Below are positions 50,206 to 61,759 of a stretch of 64,000 bases of DNA, piece by piece. Source of the stretch: Sacculina carcini (lineage: Eukaryota > Arthropoda > Thecostraca > Sacculinidae). Positions within the stretch are counted from its first letter, which is position 1, and every line of letters starts with the position of its first letter. Where the stretch lies: the NCBI GenBank assembly GCA_916048095.2, contig OU696580.1, forward strand, positions 5,477,108-5,541,107. Direction: 5' to 3'. The notes below the pieces were generated by a model. That model was not told where the DNA came from. It saw nothing but the letters and a program-made list of their open reading frames with translations, and made no database searches. The position numbers were made by a program, and so were the translations under genes.

Positions 50206-50895
50206 GTAACAGTAGTGATAATATGTTGTTATGTTGATCTTCGTTCGGCTGATCGTGAAGTCTTGATAGTTCCTCTTGATTTTGTGTTCCGCGATAACAA
50301 GTAATAGTCACCCAGTCGTAGTTTAATTGTGTATTCAGGGCAACCAGTCAAATCTACTCTTAACACTTAATAAAATCCTGAACCTAATGCTCTAATGACG
50401 ACTTAATAACTGCCTGCCTGGGTGAGTGGTCCTCTGTTGTTAGTGTCACATCTTGACTGCCCTATCGTTAGTGAACCTAGTATCTCTAGCATCTCCAGTC
50501 TCTAGTATCACCCCCCTTATTGTTAGTACAACACAGTTATATATACCCACGACCACAGGTCGTCGGCTCAATGGGCCACACTGAATCTCACCGGGCAAAC
50601 AGTTCGGCTGCGCAACCTAGTTGCGAGCTATTTCTAAACACGATCTGACACTACACACGCGTTACAATGAGATGCTCAGCCAAGTCAGACACACAAAAAA
50701 GATTATTAATCAACGGTAACACGTTGCCAAGCATATCAGGGGCAGTGTACTACTGACGCCACCCTAACACATAAATTAGCCTAACGACAGCTGCACAAGC
50801 AGGCCGCGAAAGAACGCGAAAGTAAACTGAGAGAAAGAGAGAGAAAACCGAGTAAACTGATAGATAGAAAACTGGTCTGATTATAACTTTGTTAT
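50206..50895. other. Unidentified insertion in the terminal repeat, possibly a solo LTR
   Basis: About 690 bp bounded by near-duplicates of a 65-70-bp piece of terminal repeat (50134-50205 and 50905-50972). It begins TGTAACAG, includes a TATATACCCACG box and no coding frame. I cannot prove LTR ends or a target duplication. Confidence 0.35.
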
Positions 50896-51076
50896 AAAAA
50901 GTTAGGTTAGGTATATAATAAAATAAAATAAAATATTATTAATAAAAATTAATGAAAAAAAGAGAAAAAAAAGTTAGGTTAAGTTAGGTTAAGAGTGACT
51001 TAAGAGGGGGTGACGTCATAGGGAGGCAAGAGGGGAGTGTGACGTCATATGTACCAAAGTGGTGCAGCCTTCTACT
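50896..51076 (+). repeat. Outer right terminus of Polinton copy B
   Basis: After more TTAGG-like units come AAGAGGGGGTGACGTCATAGG and GTGTGACGTCATATG, the inverted match of the left end at 10260-10320, and finally CAGCCTTCTACT. The next bases are GTTGT, the same as those just outside the left end. Confidence 0.88.
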
Positions 51077-51715
51077 GTTGTGTGAAATGGTCTCACACAA
51101 CGACTACTAAAACTCCCACGCGACACAACATACCATCTCACACCGACTCACTGTGCGCACTGCCTCTCTTGTTCCCCTCGACCCCACGGGAGGTACACTA
51201 TTCAAAACAACCCTTTCTCTCGCACCCCAATTGCCCTACCATACGCCACCGTGGCCAACTCGCATACAAACATACAAACACCACATGAGGGGACCGTCGC
51301 TAACGGGACGCATTGAGGAAAGATCAAGCCACATGTACGCGACAAACATTTGCTGCCTCTCACACTACACCGAGACAGCAAATGTTCAAACTACCCTACG
51401 GAACGATGACACATTTACAAATTAACAGTAACCAGGGAACGCAAACATACACACAGAATGAAAACCTATAACTTCACCTCCCCCTGTTTCTTAAGAAACA
51501 AATATATAAAAAACGCCAGCACAGCAACACAACATAAAAAGCGAAAATGAACACGGATATAAACAAAACACAACCAAACAAAAATCAGCTCCGCCCATCC
51601 AGCTCGAACAGATCAATCAGAAACACACACTTGGTTGCGGCGAAGCACAACACGTAGGCCCCAGCGTCCCCCTGCTCTCCCGCCTCGCCGGTGCTCTTCT
51701 GTGCTCCGCCGCAAC
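51077..51715. other. Right flank of Polinton copy B
   Basis: Contains no gene I can support. On the minus strand, the last few codons before 51077 are in frame with the chromodomain fragment at 10244. A GC-rich stretch begins at about 51640 and continues beyond the hAT-like element. Confidence 0.4.
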
Positions 51716-53459
51716 TAGAGATGCGACCTCAAAAAAACGGACGGTTTTTTTAAAAAAAGAAGTTTTATTTTCCAAAAAAACCGCGACAAAAAAAACACGT
51801 TCTTTTTGTTTTTTTTGAAGAGTTCTAGAGAAAATAGTTCATTTCTGGTAGGAAAAAAGTAATATGTAAAAAATAATAAAAAATTATGCCACCTGTTGTT
51901 TTTTCAAACAGTTTCAGATTTTAGCATAAAAAACGATTCTCGAACCCTGGTTTCTTACACAATGATTAACTCAATAATTGAATGCAAAAATGTACTGCAA
52001 ATAATTCAAATTGAGGAAATGATATATTTGGGATGTTAAATGAATTATTTTGTATCAACACATGAGTTATACATGCTATTAGTGACCCTATCAAATTGAA
52101 TTATCATTAAATATGCACAATATATTTGTTATAATGTGTCTGAAAGCCCTAATACCATTGCTTGCACAGTACTGTGCGGCACTTCTATGTACAGTACATT
52201 TTTGCATTCAATTATTGAGTTAATCATTGTGTAAGAAACCAGGGTTCGAGAATCGTTTTTTATGCTAAAATCTGAAACTGTTTGAAAAAACAACAGGTGG
52301 CATAATTTTTTATTATTTTTTACATATTACTTTTTTCCTACCAGAAATGAACTACGTTGGTTATAATAAGTTTCATCATTTCATTCAGCAGATCAATTAT
52401 TTCCAAAAATAAAAGTACAAACACTGCAAATATTTACACAAATACTACAAATATACACACAAACTTAGTGTCCCTAATGAGACTACGAATAAAAGCGGGT
52501 CGCATTAATCAGAGTGGCAATCCTGACCAGAAAAACGGGCAATATTTTCATGTAGGAAAAAAACGACTGAGGAAATATATTTAATGTACAAAAAGGTATT
52601 TGAACACAAATTACTACATCAAAGAAACCATCATCCATAAAAGCAGCTCTAAAAACAGGTTACTAATAAAAAAACAATTAATTTGGTTCAACTTTCCTTG
52701 ATATGCTGCCAATTTTTTTCTAAATCTCTATATCTACGAAAACCGTTTTTTAAAAAAATATTTTGAAAAAACCATGGTATAAAAAACAGTTTAAATCAAG
52801 TGGTTTAACCAGCCGCTTATACGTACCAGCAGGCTACTTGCTATACAAAAGGTATTTGAACGTACATCAATCAAATCTATCTTACATAGATACTGTTTTA
52901 GAAAACATTGTTTCATTGAAAAAACGTTAAATATACGTTTGTTAAAATCACTTGACCAACCAATTAACTTGTCTTGTTCTGCTGTCAACATTTTCTGAAT
53001 CTGTACATTAATAAAACGAATTTAAAACCAATTTGAAAAACATCATTGCATTTTTTCATAAAAACATGGTTTCTTTAAAAAAATAAACATGATTACTAAA
53101 TGAATTTGTTTTGTTATGCTGACAAACTATTTCAAATATCCACATAATTATATATTATTATAACCATCTTTAAAAACATGGGTTTTCTCGATGAAAAAAC
53201 CTAAACCAACGGATCCGGATGCACTTTCAAACAGTCTCCTGAGGTATTTATTGATAAATATTTTTGTTTTTTATACTATTATCAAATTAGCTTTTAAATA
53301 AGACACGTAAAGATGTACAAAACGTCAATTAAACTCGTTTCTATGTACTAAATCCAACATACGATGACGATTGGGGCTAATTCTAAAAAAACAAAAAAAT
53401 AAAAAAACATGTTTTCTTGCACAAAAAAACGCAACAAAAAACGGTTTTTTGCATCACTA
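51716..53459. mobile_element. Non-autonomous hAT-like DNA transposon
   Basis: Starts TAGAGATGCGACC and ends GGTTTTTTGCATCACTA, short imperfect inverted ends of hAT style, with a perfect 8-bp duplication GCCGCAAC at 51708-51715 and 53460-53467. The interior is AT-rich with runs of A/T and no transposase. A MITE is nested within it. Confidence 0.85.
51837..52352. mobile_element. Foldback MITE with about 160-bp inverted repeats and TA duplication
   Basis: GTTCATTTCTGGTAGGAAAA at 51837 is matched by its inverse ending at 52352; the arms (51837-51996 and 52192-52352) look essentially perfect. TA lies on both sides (51835-51836, 52353-52354), the Tc1/mariner-type target. The loop is about 195 bp with no coding capacity. 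Near-identical arms suggest youth. Confidence 0.92.
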
Positions 53460-54330
53460 GCCGCAACCTGCCGTCTTCTCCATCACCGGCCGCCACGACA
53501 GGGCACAACACCTCAGCCCCAGCAGCCTCCGTGCTCCCGCCGCCACCTGTGCTCTTCAGCACCCTATCGCGGCCGGCCGTGATCCACCGTTCACACAAGC
53601 CTCGTCATCCCGTCCTCCGCTCCGATCAATCCATCTTCAAACAATCAATCCATCATCAAACAATCTTGGTGCAAAAATCACATCCGTAACGTGTGCGCCG
53701 TAGAGCGCCAACATATACATTTAATGCCACGTACTTCTCTATATAGGTCACTGACCTCACAATGTGACCAGTGACCTCACAAGGTGAACGAACAAACGTG
53801 ACAGCAACAAAGCCATTACGAAAGCGCTAGGATGCACCCAAATAAGCATACACAGTATAAACGCCAACGCTAAAACCAACACATGCACGCGCATACACCT
53901 TGTACAAATGCAAGCCTACAGTCAAACACACACACACACACTCACTCACACAACAAGAGGTGAAAATACGCAAAGGCGGTCAAAGTACCACACACACGCC
54001 ACAATACCAACAAAGCTCTTTTCCTCCTCCTAGGTTTTGGTGATATTTTCACAACAAAATACCAAAAATCATCCCAATACAGGCGAAAAACAATGCTAAT
54101 GCATTAATTTATGTTCAACAAGACAATCTAATATATTAGCTGCATAATTATTTTATATGACAGTGGGGTACCTATGTCGAGTTATCACATGATTCAACTT
54201 GTTTCTTTTCGCCAATAAGTATGTCTGTGTGCGTGAACATAGTACGTGTGTGAGTGCCCACGTCTACATGCAACAATAATTTTCTGACTCTATTATTAGG
54301 AGGGGAACTGATTCGTCTTTTGAGCTCTTG
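53460..54330. other. GC-rich then AT-rich flank, no gene
   Basis: From 53460 to 53690 a GC-rich stretch continues the target of the hAT-like element, with a Pro/Ser/Thr open frame I do not trust. The rest includes short CA runs (about 53926-53950) and nothing else recognisable. Confidence 0.4.
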
Positions 54331-54332
54331 AG

Positions 54333-54640
54333 CTTCTCTCTCTGAAACGCTTTCAACGCCGGTCTGAACGTTTGTGGCGTCGCTTAAGATCTGAGTCGAA
54401 TTGGTCCGCCTACTGCTCGTCTCGTGCAGCTTATCTGGCCGTTCTCTCTGATGCTAAGTGCTCTTTCTACAAATCTAAACTGACCTCACTTTCGGTCTCA
54501 CAGAAACTGCTTTGGTCGACTCTAAACACTATTTCCGGCCGTCGTTCCCAGAGCCGTAGCAACCGCCCCCCGTACCCCCCGGCCGGGGGCCCCGAATGTT
54601 CCGGGTCCCCGTTGCTTCACCTATTATGTGATTATGTCTA
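54333..54640 (+). pseudogene. LINE fragment (region between endonuclease and RT)
   Basis: The frame encodes a WRRLRSESNWSAYCSSRAAY ... AKCSFYKSKL ... SQKLLWSTLNTISG pattern, the linker found in LINE ORF2 just before the reverse transcriptase. It breaks off in a GC-rich stretch (about 54560-54610) and the LTR of the next element. Confidence 0.7.
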
Positions 54641-54901
54641 ATAAATGCATTCATTATTTGGTGATATATTTATGTTTTCATTGTTTGTGTGAATACATGG
54701 ACAAATAGTTTGTAATTATTTACTATAGGTCAAGTGATTCTGTGTGTACGCTTGTGAGGCCAGTCAGTCAGTGTGTGTGCGTGGCATTTGGCGTCTGGTC
54801 GTGCGGCGTTGTGCTGCATTTTAGTGACAGTATTTAATTAGTGTGTCTGTTTGAGTATATTCGTAGTGTTTTATCAGCCGTGTGGTTGGAAACAGCCAAC
54901 A
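54626..54901 (+). repeat. Probable 5' LTR of a degraded Gypsy
   Basis: The sequence up to CAGCCAACA (54901) precedes TTGGTGATCCGACGTTTGCGC, a primer-binding-type sequence similar to those of the two other Gypsy elements. The left end is uncertain (TGTGATTATGTC near 54626 is one choice). Confidence 0.5.
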
Positions 54902-54948
54902 ATTGGTGATCCGACGTTTGCGCAATTTCGCCGGTGGTCTTCAACACC

Positions 54949-55761
54949 ATGACCGGTGCGAACAAATCAAACGCCACGTCAGTTGTTCAAGCCGTCATGG
55001 GTCATCCGCCAACGTTTGTGGAAGACGACCCTAGCGTGTGGATCATTCAGCTTGATCCCCATTTTGCGAGAGCCAACAGGAGACTATACGTTTTCAAACG
55101 GCAGCATCATTTCTTCCACCGCATCATGTACGCGAATTCATGGACTTAATTCGCCGGCCGCCAGAAGACGCATACACACAACTGTGTAATGCAGTGCAAG
55201 CTCGGCTTGGAGCGACTAACGAGCAAAAACTACGCTCGCTGCTTGAGTCGCAAGGATTGGGCGATCGGCGACCGAGCCAATTCCTTCGCCATTTGCAAGA
55301 TCTCACAGCGCCATATATCCCAGACACGGACTCTCCACTCGTGCAGCAGATATTTTTTAAGGCTATGCCTGACCGTGCTGCACCATTTCTGCAGTTTTTT
55401 CCGCCGGACACGCCCTTGGAGACTCTGGCTGGTAACGTAGACCGAGTTATATCTGCACTGCCTCAAGCCAATTCAACTGTTAAGTGGATGCAACTCCAGC
55501 ACTGGTTGCGAGCAAGCACACTCCGTGGCAACTGAGCTTGCTGACATCAGAAAGCAACTCCGCGATGTACAACGTCAACTCGGGGAAATTGCTCAGCAGG
55601 GAGGGCGTAACCGCCAAGGTCGTCGTTCAATTTCACGATCGAGAGCATCTTCATTAGCGCCTACAGACAAGGACGACGACGCTGCTCCAGAATGCTGGTA
55701 TCATCGAAAATTCGGCAACAAAGCTCGCGCATGCCAAGCACCATGTAAGCATTTAAACTAA
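54949..55761 (+). pseudogene. Gag of the degraded Gypsy, three frames
   Basis: The ATG at 54949 begins MTGANKSNATSVVQAVMG. Coding similarity then moves to a second frame (55140-55535, with AYTQLCNAVQARLGATNEQKLRSLL and MPDRAAPFLQFF) and a third (55525-55761) with a basic region and CWYHRKFGNKARACQAPC, a variant zinc finger common in this Gypsy group. At least two indels break the gene. Confidence 0.8.
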
Positions 55762-55784
55762 ACATTTAATCATTTAAGGAGTGT

Positions 55785-56973
55785 TTGCCAACTTCCGCTC
55801 TCTTAGACATCGCAGGCCAACGAGCTACACGGCCTTTCTTCGTTTGGGATCCACTGTCAAAAGTATCGTTCCTTATCGATACCGGCGCACAGTATAGCAT
55901 AGTATCGCCGCGATATTGTCGAAAGTCATCTAATTTGCAATCCACACCTACGTTGAAACTTAAAGCCGTGAGTAAAAGCGTCATCAACACGAAATTCACT
56001 GGAAATTCACACGTGAATTCACTTGGTCCTTCATTATCGCTGACTTGGACATTTCAATCATAGGATGCGATTTTCTCTCGCGGCATGACATCAGCGTAAA
56101 TCCGCGTTGTCGCCAAATCATCGACAGCATGACGCATGTCACAACGCCAGGCTCTGATTCTCATGCTCCTTCACTGATATCTGCATGTCTTGATGATCAC
56201 CACCACGGGAATCAGAAAATATCGCATCAATATCCTGAGCTTTTGTCGCCATCAATCACCAGTGATGATCTCAAGCACGGTGTTTTCCATCGTATCCACA
56301 CTAAAGACACGCCAGTCTTTTCTCGTCCGAGAAAGCTAGACGCTGCGAGAATGAAAATCGCCAAAGACGAGTTTGACAAGATGCTAAAGCAGGGTATCAT
56401 TCGGCCGAGCCAAAGTGATGTGATGTGTGTAGTTGGCGCCCTTGTGGCGATTACAGAGCACTCAACCGGATTACTATCCCTGATAGATATCCGATACCGT
56501 ACTTACAAGACTTTTCCGGTGTTCTGTATGGTACTTCTGTGTACTCCAAGATTGACCTTGTAAAATCATTATATCATATACCGGTTCACCCAGATGATGT
56601 GTCCAAAACGGCAATAACTACACCGTTTGGATTATTTGACATGCTCCAAATGTCGTTTGGTTTGCGAAACAGCACACAAACGATGCAAAGACTAATGGAC
56701 GCCATCTTCCGTGGAATCAACTTTGTTTTCGTATATATTGACGACATTTTGATCGCTAGTGACAACGAAGAACAGCATCACCAGCATCTCCATACTGTTT
56801 ATTCACGCTTGAAGGACAATGTCATCAAAATCAATTCGAACAAGTGTATTTTCGGAAAGTCTGAACTCACATTTCTGGGACACACCGTCAGTAAGCATGA
56901 CATCACACCGCAACGCGACGCAGTTGAAGCTGTTAGGAGATATCCGCAACCAGCCACACACATGTTTTGTTGA
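55785..56973 (+). pseudogene. Protease and partial reverse transcriptase of the degraded Gypsy
   Basis: Protease with SFLIDTGAQYSIVSP, then a frame change near 56050, the FSRPRKLDAARMKIAKDEF region, another frame change near 56430, then reverse transcriptase with GDYRALNRITIPDRYPIPY and VFVYIDDILIAS. Similarity ends around 56940; the remaining codons are not Gypsy-like. Confidence 0.85.
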
Positions 56974-57106
56974 GCTTGATGTATTTTTCGTAGTGCCGAA
57001 AAATAGCGCCGTCATGCAAGTGAGCAGTGAATCGCTTGTACACAGTTGTTGTGTGGCCGATGTATTCGGAATTTCGGAGACTAGTCTCCAGTTTGACATT
57101 TATGTG

Positions 57107-57280
57107 TGTTACACCCACAGAAATTATTTATCATCTTAATTTTCGTTAGAATTTAGCTGTATGTTTTTTGTTTTTTTTTGTATATACCAACGGCATTGTT
57201 GCAACGTTGAGATTGTAAACACCAACGGCAGCGCCGCTTGGCGTCTTCCTTTTCACTGTTTGAACCGTGGAGAGCTAACA
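57107..57280 (+). repeat. BEL LTR, first copy (end uncertain)
   Basis: Starts TGTTA; TAACA at 57276-57280 is a possible inverted end giving about 174 bp. The identical stretch is at 61760-61933. The true LTR could be longer, since identity between the units continues. Confidence 0.5.
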
Positions 57281-57296
57281 CCTGAGAGTTATACCT

Positions 57297-57386
57297 TCGA
57301 GAATTTGTGAGATATTGGAGATCCTAGAGAATTCGTGAGATATTGGAGATCCTAGAGAATTTGTGAGATATTGGAGATCCTAGAGA
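57297..57386 (+). repeat. 28-bp tandem triplet in the BEL leader
   Basis: Three copies of gagaatttgtgagatattggagatccta; the same triplet occurs at 61950-62039. Confidence 0.9.
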
Positions 57387-57932
57387 ACGCCAGAAATCGT
57401 GAGTTGTCTGATGTTATGTGTTTGATTTGTCTCGTTTGTTATGTGATTTGTCTCGTTTGTGGATATTTACTAATTTGGTTAGTATATGGGTTTAGTTTGA
57501 GGTTTGTCTAGGTTTAATCGAGGTTCCACCTTTTGTTCAATTTCAGTTTGGACCAACAACAACAACAACAACAACAAGAACGATCACGAAACAATACCAA
57601 GTTGTGTACCAAGTCTGGTGTTTTTTATTCAACGCACAAGGGGTGCGCCACAGTCCAAAGATTTGGCTACGAATCTTTACGTTTTCAGTCCGAAATTGGT
57701 TGCCGATTTGTGTACTGGATTTTTGTATTCATAGCACCGGTTGATATTGTCAGAATTTAGTTTTTGTCATTGAGGTTTATTTTTGTTGAGTTGATCTCGA
57801 TTATGGCTTAGGTACAGTTTACAATAGGGGGCTTGCAGCTGTTGAGTATTTATATACGTACGGTTGTTTATTTCGTTTTGTGCCTCATGATGAGTGACCG
57901 TGGGTAGTCCTATATTTTCGATCCAGGCCATC

Positions 57933-58832
57933 ATGGTTGATGCAAACCGATTATTACACCCAGACGATGCCAACATGATAGAGATTAGGTCTAACGTTTC
58001 CGGGTCTTCCTGCGGCAGTCAGAATTGTACATCGTCCATGCTAGAGAGAATGGCAAAAATTGCTAGATTGAAGACTGAAAGGAAATATAAACGACGAGAG
58101 TTCGAAAAGCAGATTGAGATACATAAAAGGAACATGGAGTTGGAAGATTTAAAAATCGAGGGTGAAATGAAGGCGACTATGGCAGAGTTGAGCGTGTTGG
58201 GATCGCAGCATGGTTCAAACGCTAGTATATCTGGACCCATACCCGAAGCAGTCCCTTCAGGGCAGAACGCTGATTCATCACCACTCGGGCATCGATGTTT
58301 ACCGGTTATGTCAACTGAGCCAGTGGATCGCCCCTCGATCCAGCTTAATGAGGAGAATGGGGTGTCCTCAGTAGCCTCGGTCTTGGATAGGCTGGCTGAT
58401 CTGCTGACAGACAAGCACAGCAAGACTAGACTGCCTCCACAAGAACCAGATATTTTCAGTGGAGATCCTCTCCAATTTGTCATTTGGATGCAATCGTTTG
58501 AGACCTTTGTAGAATCCCGCGTCCCGGAATGTGAATGTTTGTATTATTTAAAGAGATATACCTCTGGTGAAGCCCTGGACGCCGTTAAAGGGTTTCTTTC
58601 GGTGAGAACAGGAGATTCTTATAGGAGGGCCAAGGCGATTCTCCAGAACAGGTATGGGGGCCAACTCACCACTTTCAATATTCTAAGGAACAAACTATAT
58701 CAGTGGCCTGCTGTAGCGGCCCATGATGGCAAGGCGCTTTCCAAATTTTCCGATTTTTTACAGTACTGTACAAACAATTTTTACAGTACTGTCTCAGTCT
58801 ATCATTTGCCGTACCGGCGCTGCGGTATCTAG
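57933..58832 (+). pseudogene. BEL Gag (DUF1759-type), first unit, frameshifted
   Basis: The ATG at 57933 (ATCATGG) opens a Gag with a charged coiled-coil region (ERKYKRREFEKQIEIHKRNMELEDLKIEGE pattern, about residues 40-75) and the conserved PDIFSGDPLQFVIWMQSFETF block of BEL/Pao Gag. A 23-bp tandem duplication with a 15-bp repeat (tttttacagtactgt) near 58757-58800 shifts the frame, and the frame ends at 58832; the proper frame resumes at about 58800 on the downstream ORF. Confidence 0.88.
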
Positions 58833-58897
58833 ATGACCCCCGAGAGAACCAGCGATTACTGCGAAAGCTTCCTGATAACATTGTTCAAAAGTGGGCA

Positions 58898-60829
58898 GTG
58901 GTGGTAGATGATTGGCGAATCTCTTCCCAAAATTCACAAAAGGGTCATATGTATCCCTCCTTTCACCAGTTTTGTGAGTTCGTGCAGACAGAAGTCCGAC
59001 TTGCTTGTGATCCGATAACTTCGTTGCAGGCTGTCAAAATCAGGGATCTAAACAGCAAGTCAGAGAAAATCAGACGTGAGTCGGTCAGAGAGAACCATAC
59101 AAGTCGCGTGAGCTGGTACACACAAGCTGATAGCAAAGATGAGAGTAAGTGTAACATTTGTAATGGTGCTCATTCGACCAAAAAGTGTACACTGTTGTTG
59201 GAAACTGATGTCACTAAGCGTCATACTTTGATTCGAAATAGAAACCTTTGTATGATATGTCTGAAGAGCGGGCACTACGCTAAAGAGTGCAAATCCAATG
59301 ACAAGTGTAGCAAATGCGGTGGAGCACACGCCTTTGTACTGCATTTCGATAGAGATTCCAGCAAATGTCCATGTTGTGATCAGCAGCACTACATTCTGAA
59401 ATGTACACGCTTCAAGAATATGTCGATTAAAGAGAGATGGAATGTAGTGAAATCGAAGGGACTTTGTTCGATCTGTTTTTCGTACGGCCACAAGGGCGAG
59501 AGCTGTTCAAAGGATTTTTCATGTCCTGTAGATGGCTGTGGTAAAGCTCATAGTCAATATCTACACTTGCCAACAAAGAATACTGAGCAGTCTCAACTTG
59601 AAACTATTCCGAAAGTGTCAACTAGGTATAGTCATTTCGCATCTAGTCAGAATATGAAGTTAGCACTGCCGATTGTTCCTGTCAGAGTCAGATGTGGTGG
59701 TTCGTTAAGATACATTGATACGTATGCTCTGCTAGACTCAGGCTCAAATTCCACATATTGCAGTGAGAGTTTGTGTGAGAGGTTGGGAGCATCGGGCTCT
59801 AGCCATCGTATAGAGCTCACAACGATTGCTGAAGCAAACGTTTCGCTCGATGTCAAGGTCACTTCATTGTCTATTACCGATGTTCACGATACCATGGATA
59901 GTTACAATATTCCACAGGTGACGGTGCGTCCAACACTCAATATAGATTTGTCAGGGTTGGCCACTAGGTTCGATGTAAAGAAATGGTCACATATAAGAGA
60001 CATTGAGCTTCCAGAGATCCAGGTTGGGGATGTTGAATTGCTCATTGGTCAGGATTGCTCTGATCTATTCATACCTAAGGAGACCAGGATAGGCAAACCA
60101 GGAGAACCATTCGCTATTCACACCACATTGGGCTGGGCGGTGAATGGACCGGTCGATTATTCATTTCCTCATCGTAGATCCTCATATTTCGTACGAAATA
60201 TGCTGCTCAATAGAGATATGACCATTTTATGGGATCTTGAAGGGTCCGCGACAGAATCCGTTGGGTTATCGGTGAACGACAGAAAGGTTTTGCAGATGTG
60301 GGAAAGCTCCAGTATGATTGATGATGGTCATTATAGTATCAAGATTCCATTCAAATCCGAATCACTGTCGCTACCCAACAACCGTGCTTTAACCCAAAGG
60401 CGTTTGATATCTTTGGCGAAACGTTTAGAAAAGGACAACGACATGAAACTCAAGTATACCGATGAAATAGATGATATGATTGAAAAGGGATATGCCGAAC
60501 GAGTACCTGAGTTGGAACTGAGCAGAGATGATGGGAAGGTGTGGTACCTGCCACATCATGCTGTCATCAATCCGAAGAAACCTGGTAAAGTCAGAATTGT
60601 TTTCGATTGCGCTGCGACATTCGGTAGGTGTTCCTTGAATGATTATGTGCACCAAGGTCCTGATTTGGCGAATAAACTCATAGGTGTGCTACTGCGTTTT
60701 CGTGAAGGAGCGGTAGCATTCACTGTTGATATAGAGGCGATGTTTCACCAGGTGAAAGTGCCAGTTGAAGATAGAGATGTTCTCAGGTTTTATGGTTCCA
60801 AGGGAACGATACCAGCAGCTCAATTGTAG
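58898..60829 (+). pseudogene. BEL zinc fingers, protease and truncated RT, first unit
   Basis: 643 codons. Several Cys/His knuckles (CNICNGAHSTKKC, CMICLKSGHYAKEC, CSKCGGAHAFVLH, CSICFSYGHKGESC) precede a DUF1758-type aspartic protease with YALLDSGSNSTYC and the LIGQDCSDLF block. The RT begins with HHAVINPKKPGKVRIVFDCAA and FTVDIEAMFHQVKV (motif A) but stops at 60829 before the catalytic DD box. Confidence 0.9.
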
Positions 60830-61759
60830 AATTGCGGATGACTTGGTTTGATCTGTTATGGTGAGGACAGCTGCGGGTACTTATCGGAGGCCAATTACGA
60901 AATTGTGTATATTAGAAGGTGCTGTATGAATATGATTTGCCATTGATACCACTGTGTTGTATGAGTTTATGTACATTTTTCTGTGCGCTAGCGTCATTCA
61001 TCGTTATTGCCTGCCTGAATTTTAACCTGTGTTGTATTGTCCGATTCCAATTGATTGGTCGGTGGTGGAAACTGTGAGGCGTCTAGCGTGCGTGCTTTTC
61101 ATTTGAATATATGTTCATGTCTGAGCGCCTACCTGTATTGTAAGATTGTTTTATAAGCATGCTGATATCTGGTGCTCGCATGTATGATGTAATTTGGATG
61201 GTCGAATTGTGTGCGATTACTAGCGTCATCTATAGTCTACTACTGAGCAGGTTTATGCCGATAGGTGGCTATATTCGTTAGTCGTCGTATTGTTTCATTC
61301 ACTAATCGACGTGTGTTGAACTTCGTGTTTGTATGTTTGTGCTTGCGCGTGCATGTTATACAATGTATGACCTGTCATGCCAATTTGTCAACTTGATACT
61401 TCGCTCAGTGAACATGTGCATATGCTGAATGTTCATTGAATGTTTTCTGTATATCAATCAGTTAATTGGTCGATGTTTGTTTCACTTTGTCATTATTTGT
61501 TTTGAGTGTATGATCGCCGGTGGATATTACTACTCAGTATGTCCGTAATGTTCCTTTGTCCTGTGATGGTCGTTTAATCTTGTTCGCGGGAAATGTTGTG
61601 CATTGATATTGCTCGTTCTTCTCGGTACACTACACGAGTGTGCTATGCTTTGGTTGGGTTTGCTAGTGTATTTTGTATTGTTCGTTTATATATTCGTGAG
61701 TTGCATCGAAAACTAAGGGTGTAACGATAATGGAAGTGCTGCTCGCACGGCGGGCGGGG
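60830..61759 (+). other. Non-coding 3' region of the BEL unit
   Basis: T/G-rich DNA without coding frames, ending in CTCGCACGGCGGGCGGGG next to the following LTR. The purine-rich end would serve as polypurine tract. Confidence 0.55.

Larger units (their letters stand above)
10245..51076. mobile_element. Polinton/Maverick copy B, inflated by five or more nested insertions
   Basis: Left end AGTAGAAGGCTGCC (10245) and right end GGTGCAGCCTTCTACT (51076) are inverted, begin AGT as Polinton ends do, and each is directly flanked by GTTGT. Between them are, in Polinton order, integrase, two small proteins, packaging ATPase and PolB on the minus strand and penton, basic protein, capsid and protease on the plus strand. 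Subtracting the LINE, three LTR elements and the Helitron-like element leaves about 15-16 kb, the normal size of the family. Each insertion has its own boundary evidence. Confidence 0.85.
54626..56940 (+). mobile_element. Degraded Gypsy element, truncated in Pol
   Basis: LTR-like start, frameshifted Gag, protease and the first part of RT run left to right; similarity ends at about 56940, before RNase H. No 3' LTR is seen. It is older than the Gypsy elements in the Polinton, judging by its many frame changes. Confidence 0.8.
57107..61759 (+). mobile_element. BEL/Pao element, first unit of a tandem array, Pol deleted
   Basis: Begins TGTTACACCC; the same sequence starts the next unit at 61760 after a GC-rich purine run (GGCGGGCGGGG) that fits a polypurine tract. 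Gag, zinc fingers, aspartic protease and the start of RT are present, but the frame stops at 60829 and the rest of RT, RNase H and integrase are missing. The following 930 bp have no coding frame. Confidence 0.85.

Noticed and set aside
53417..53689. Pro/Ser/Thr-rich coding frame
   Set aside because: It crosses the hAT-like element boundary at 53459, so it cannot be an old gene, and it has no recognisable similarity.
61740..61759. A further Helitron 3' end (GCACGGCGGGCGGGG)
   Set aside because: The resemblance to the Helitron motif is limited, there is no CTAG, and the position next to the BEL LTR is better explained by a polypurine tract.
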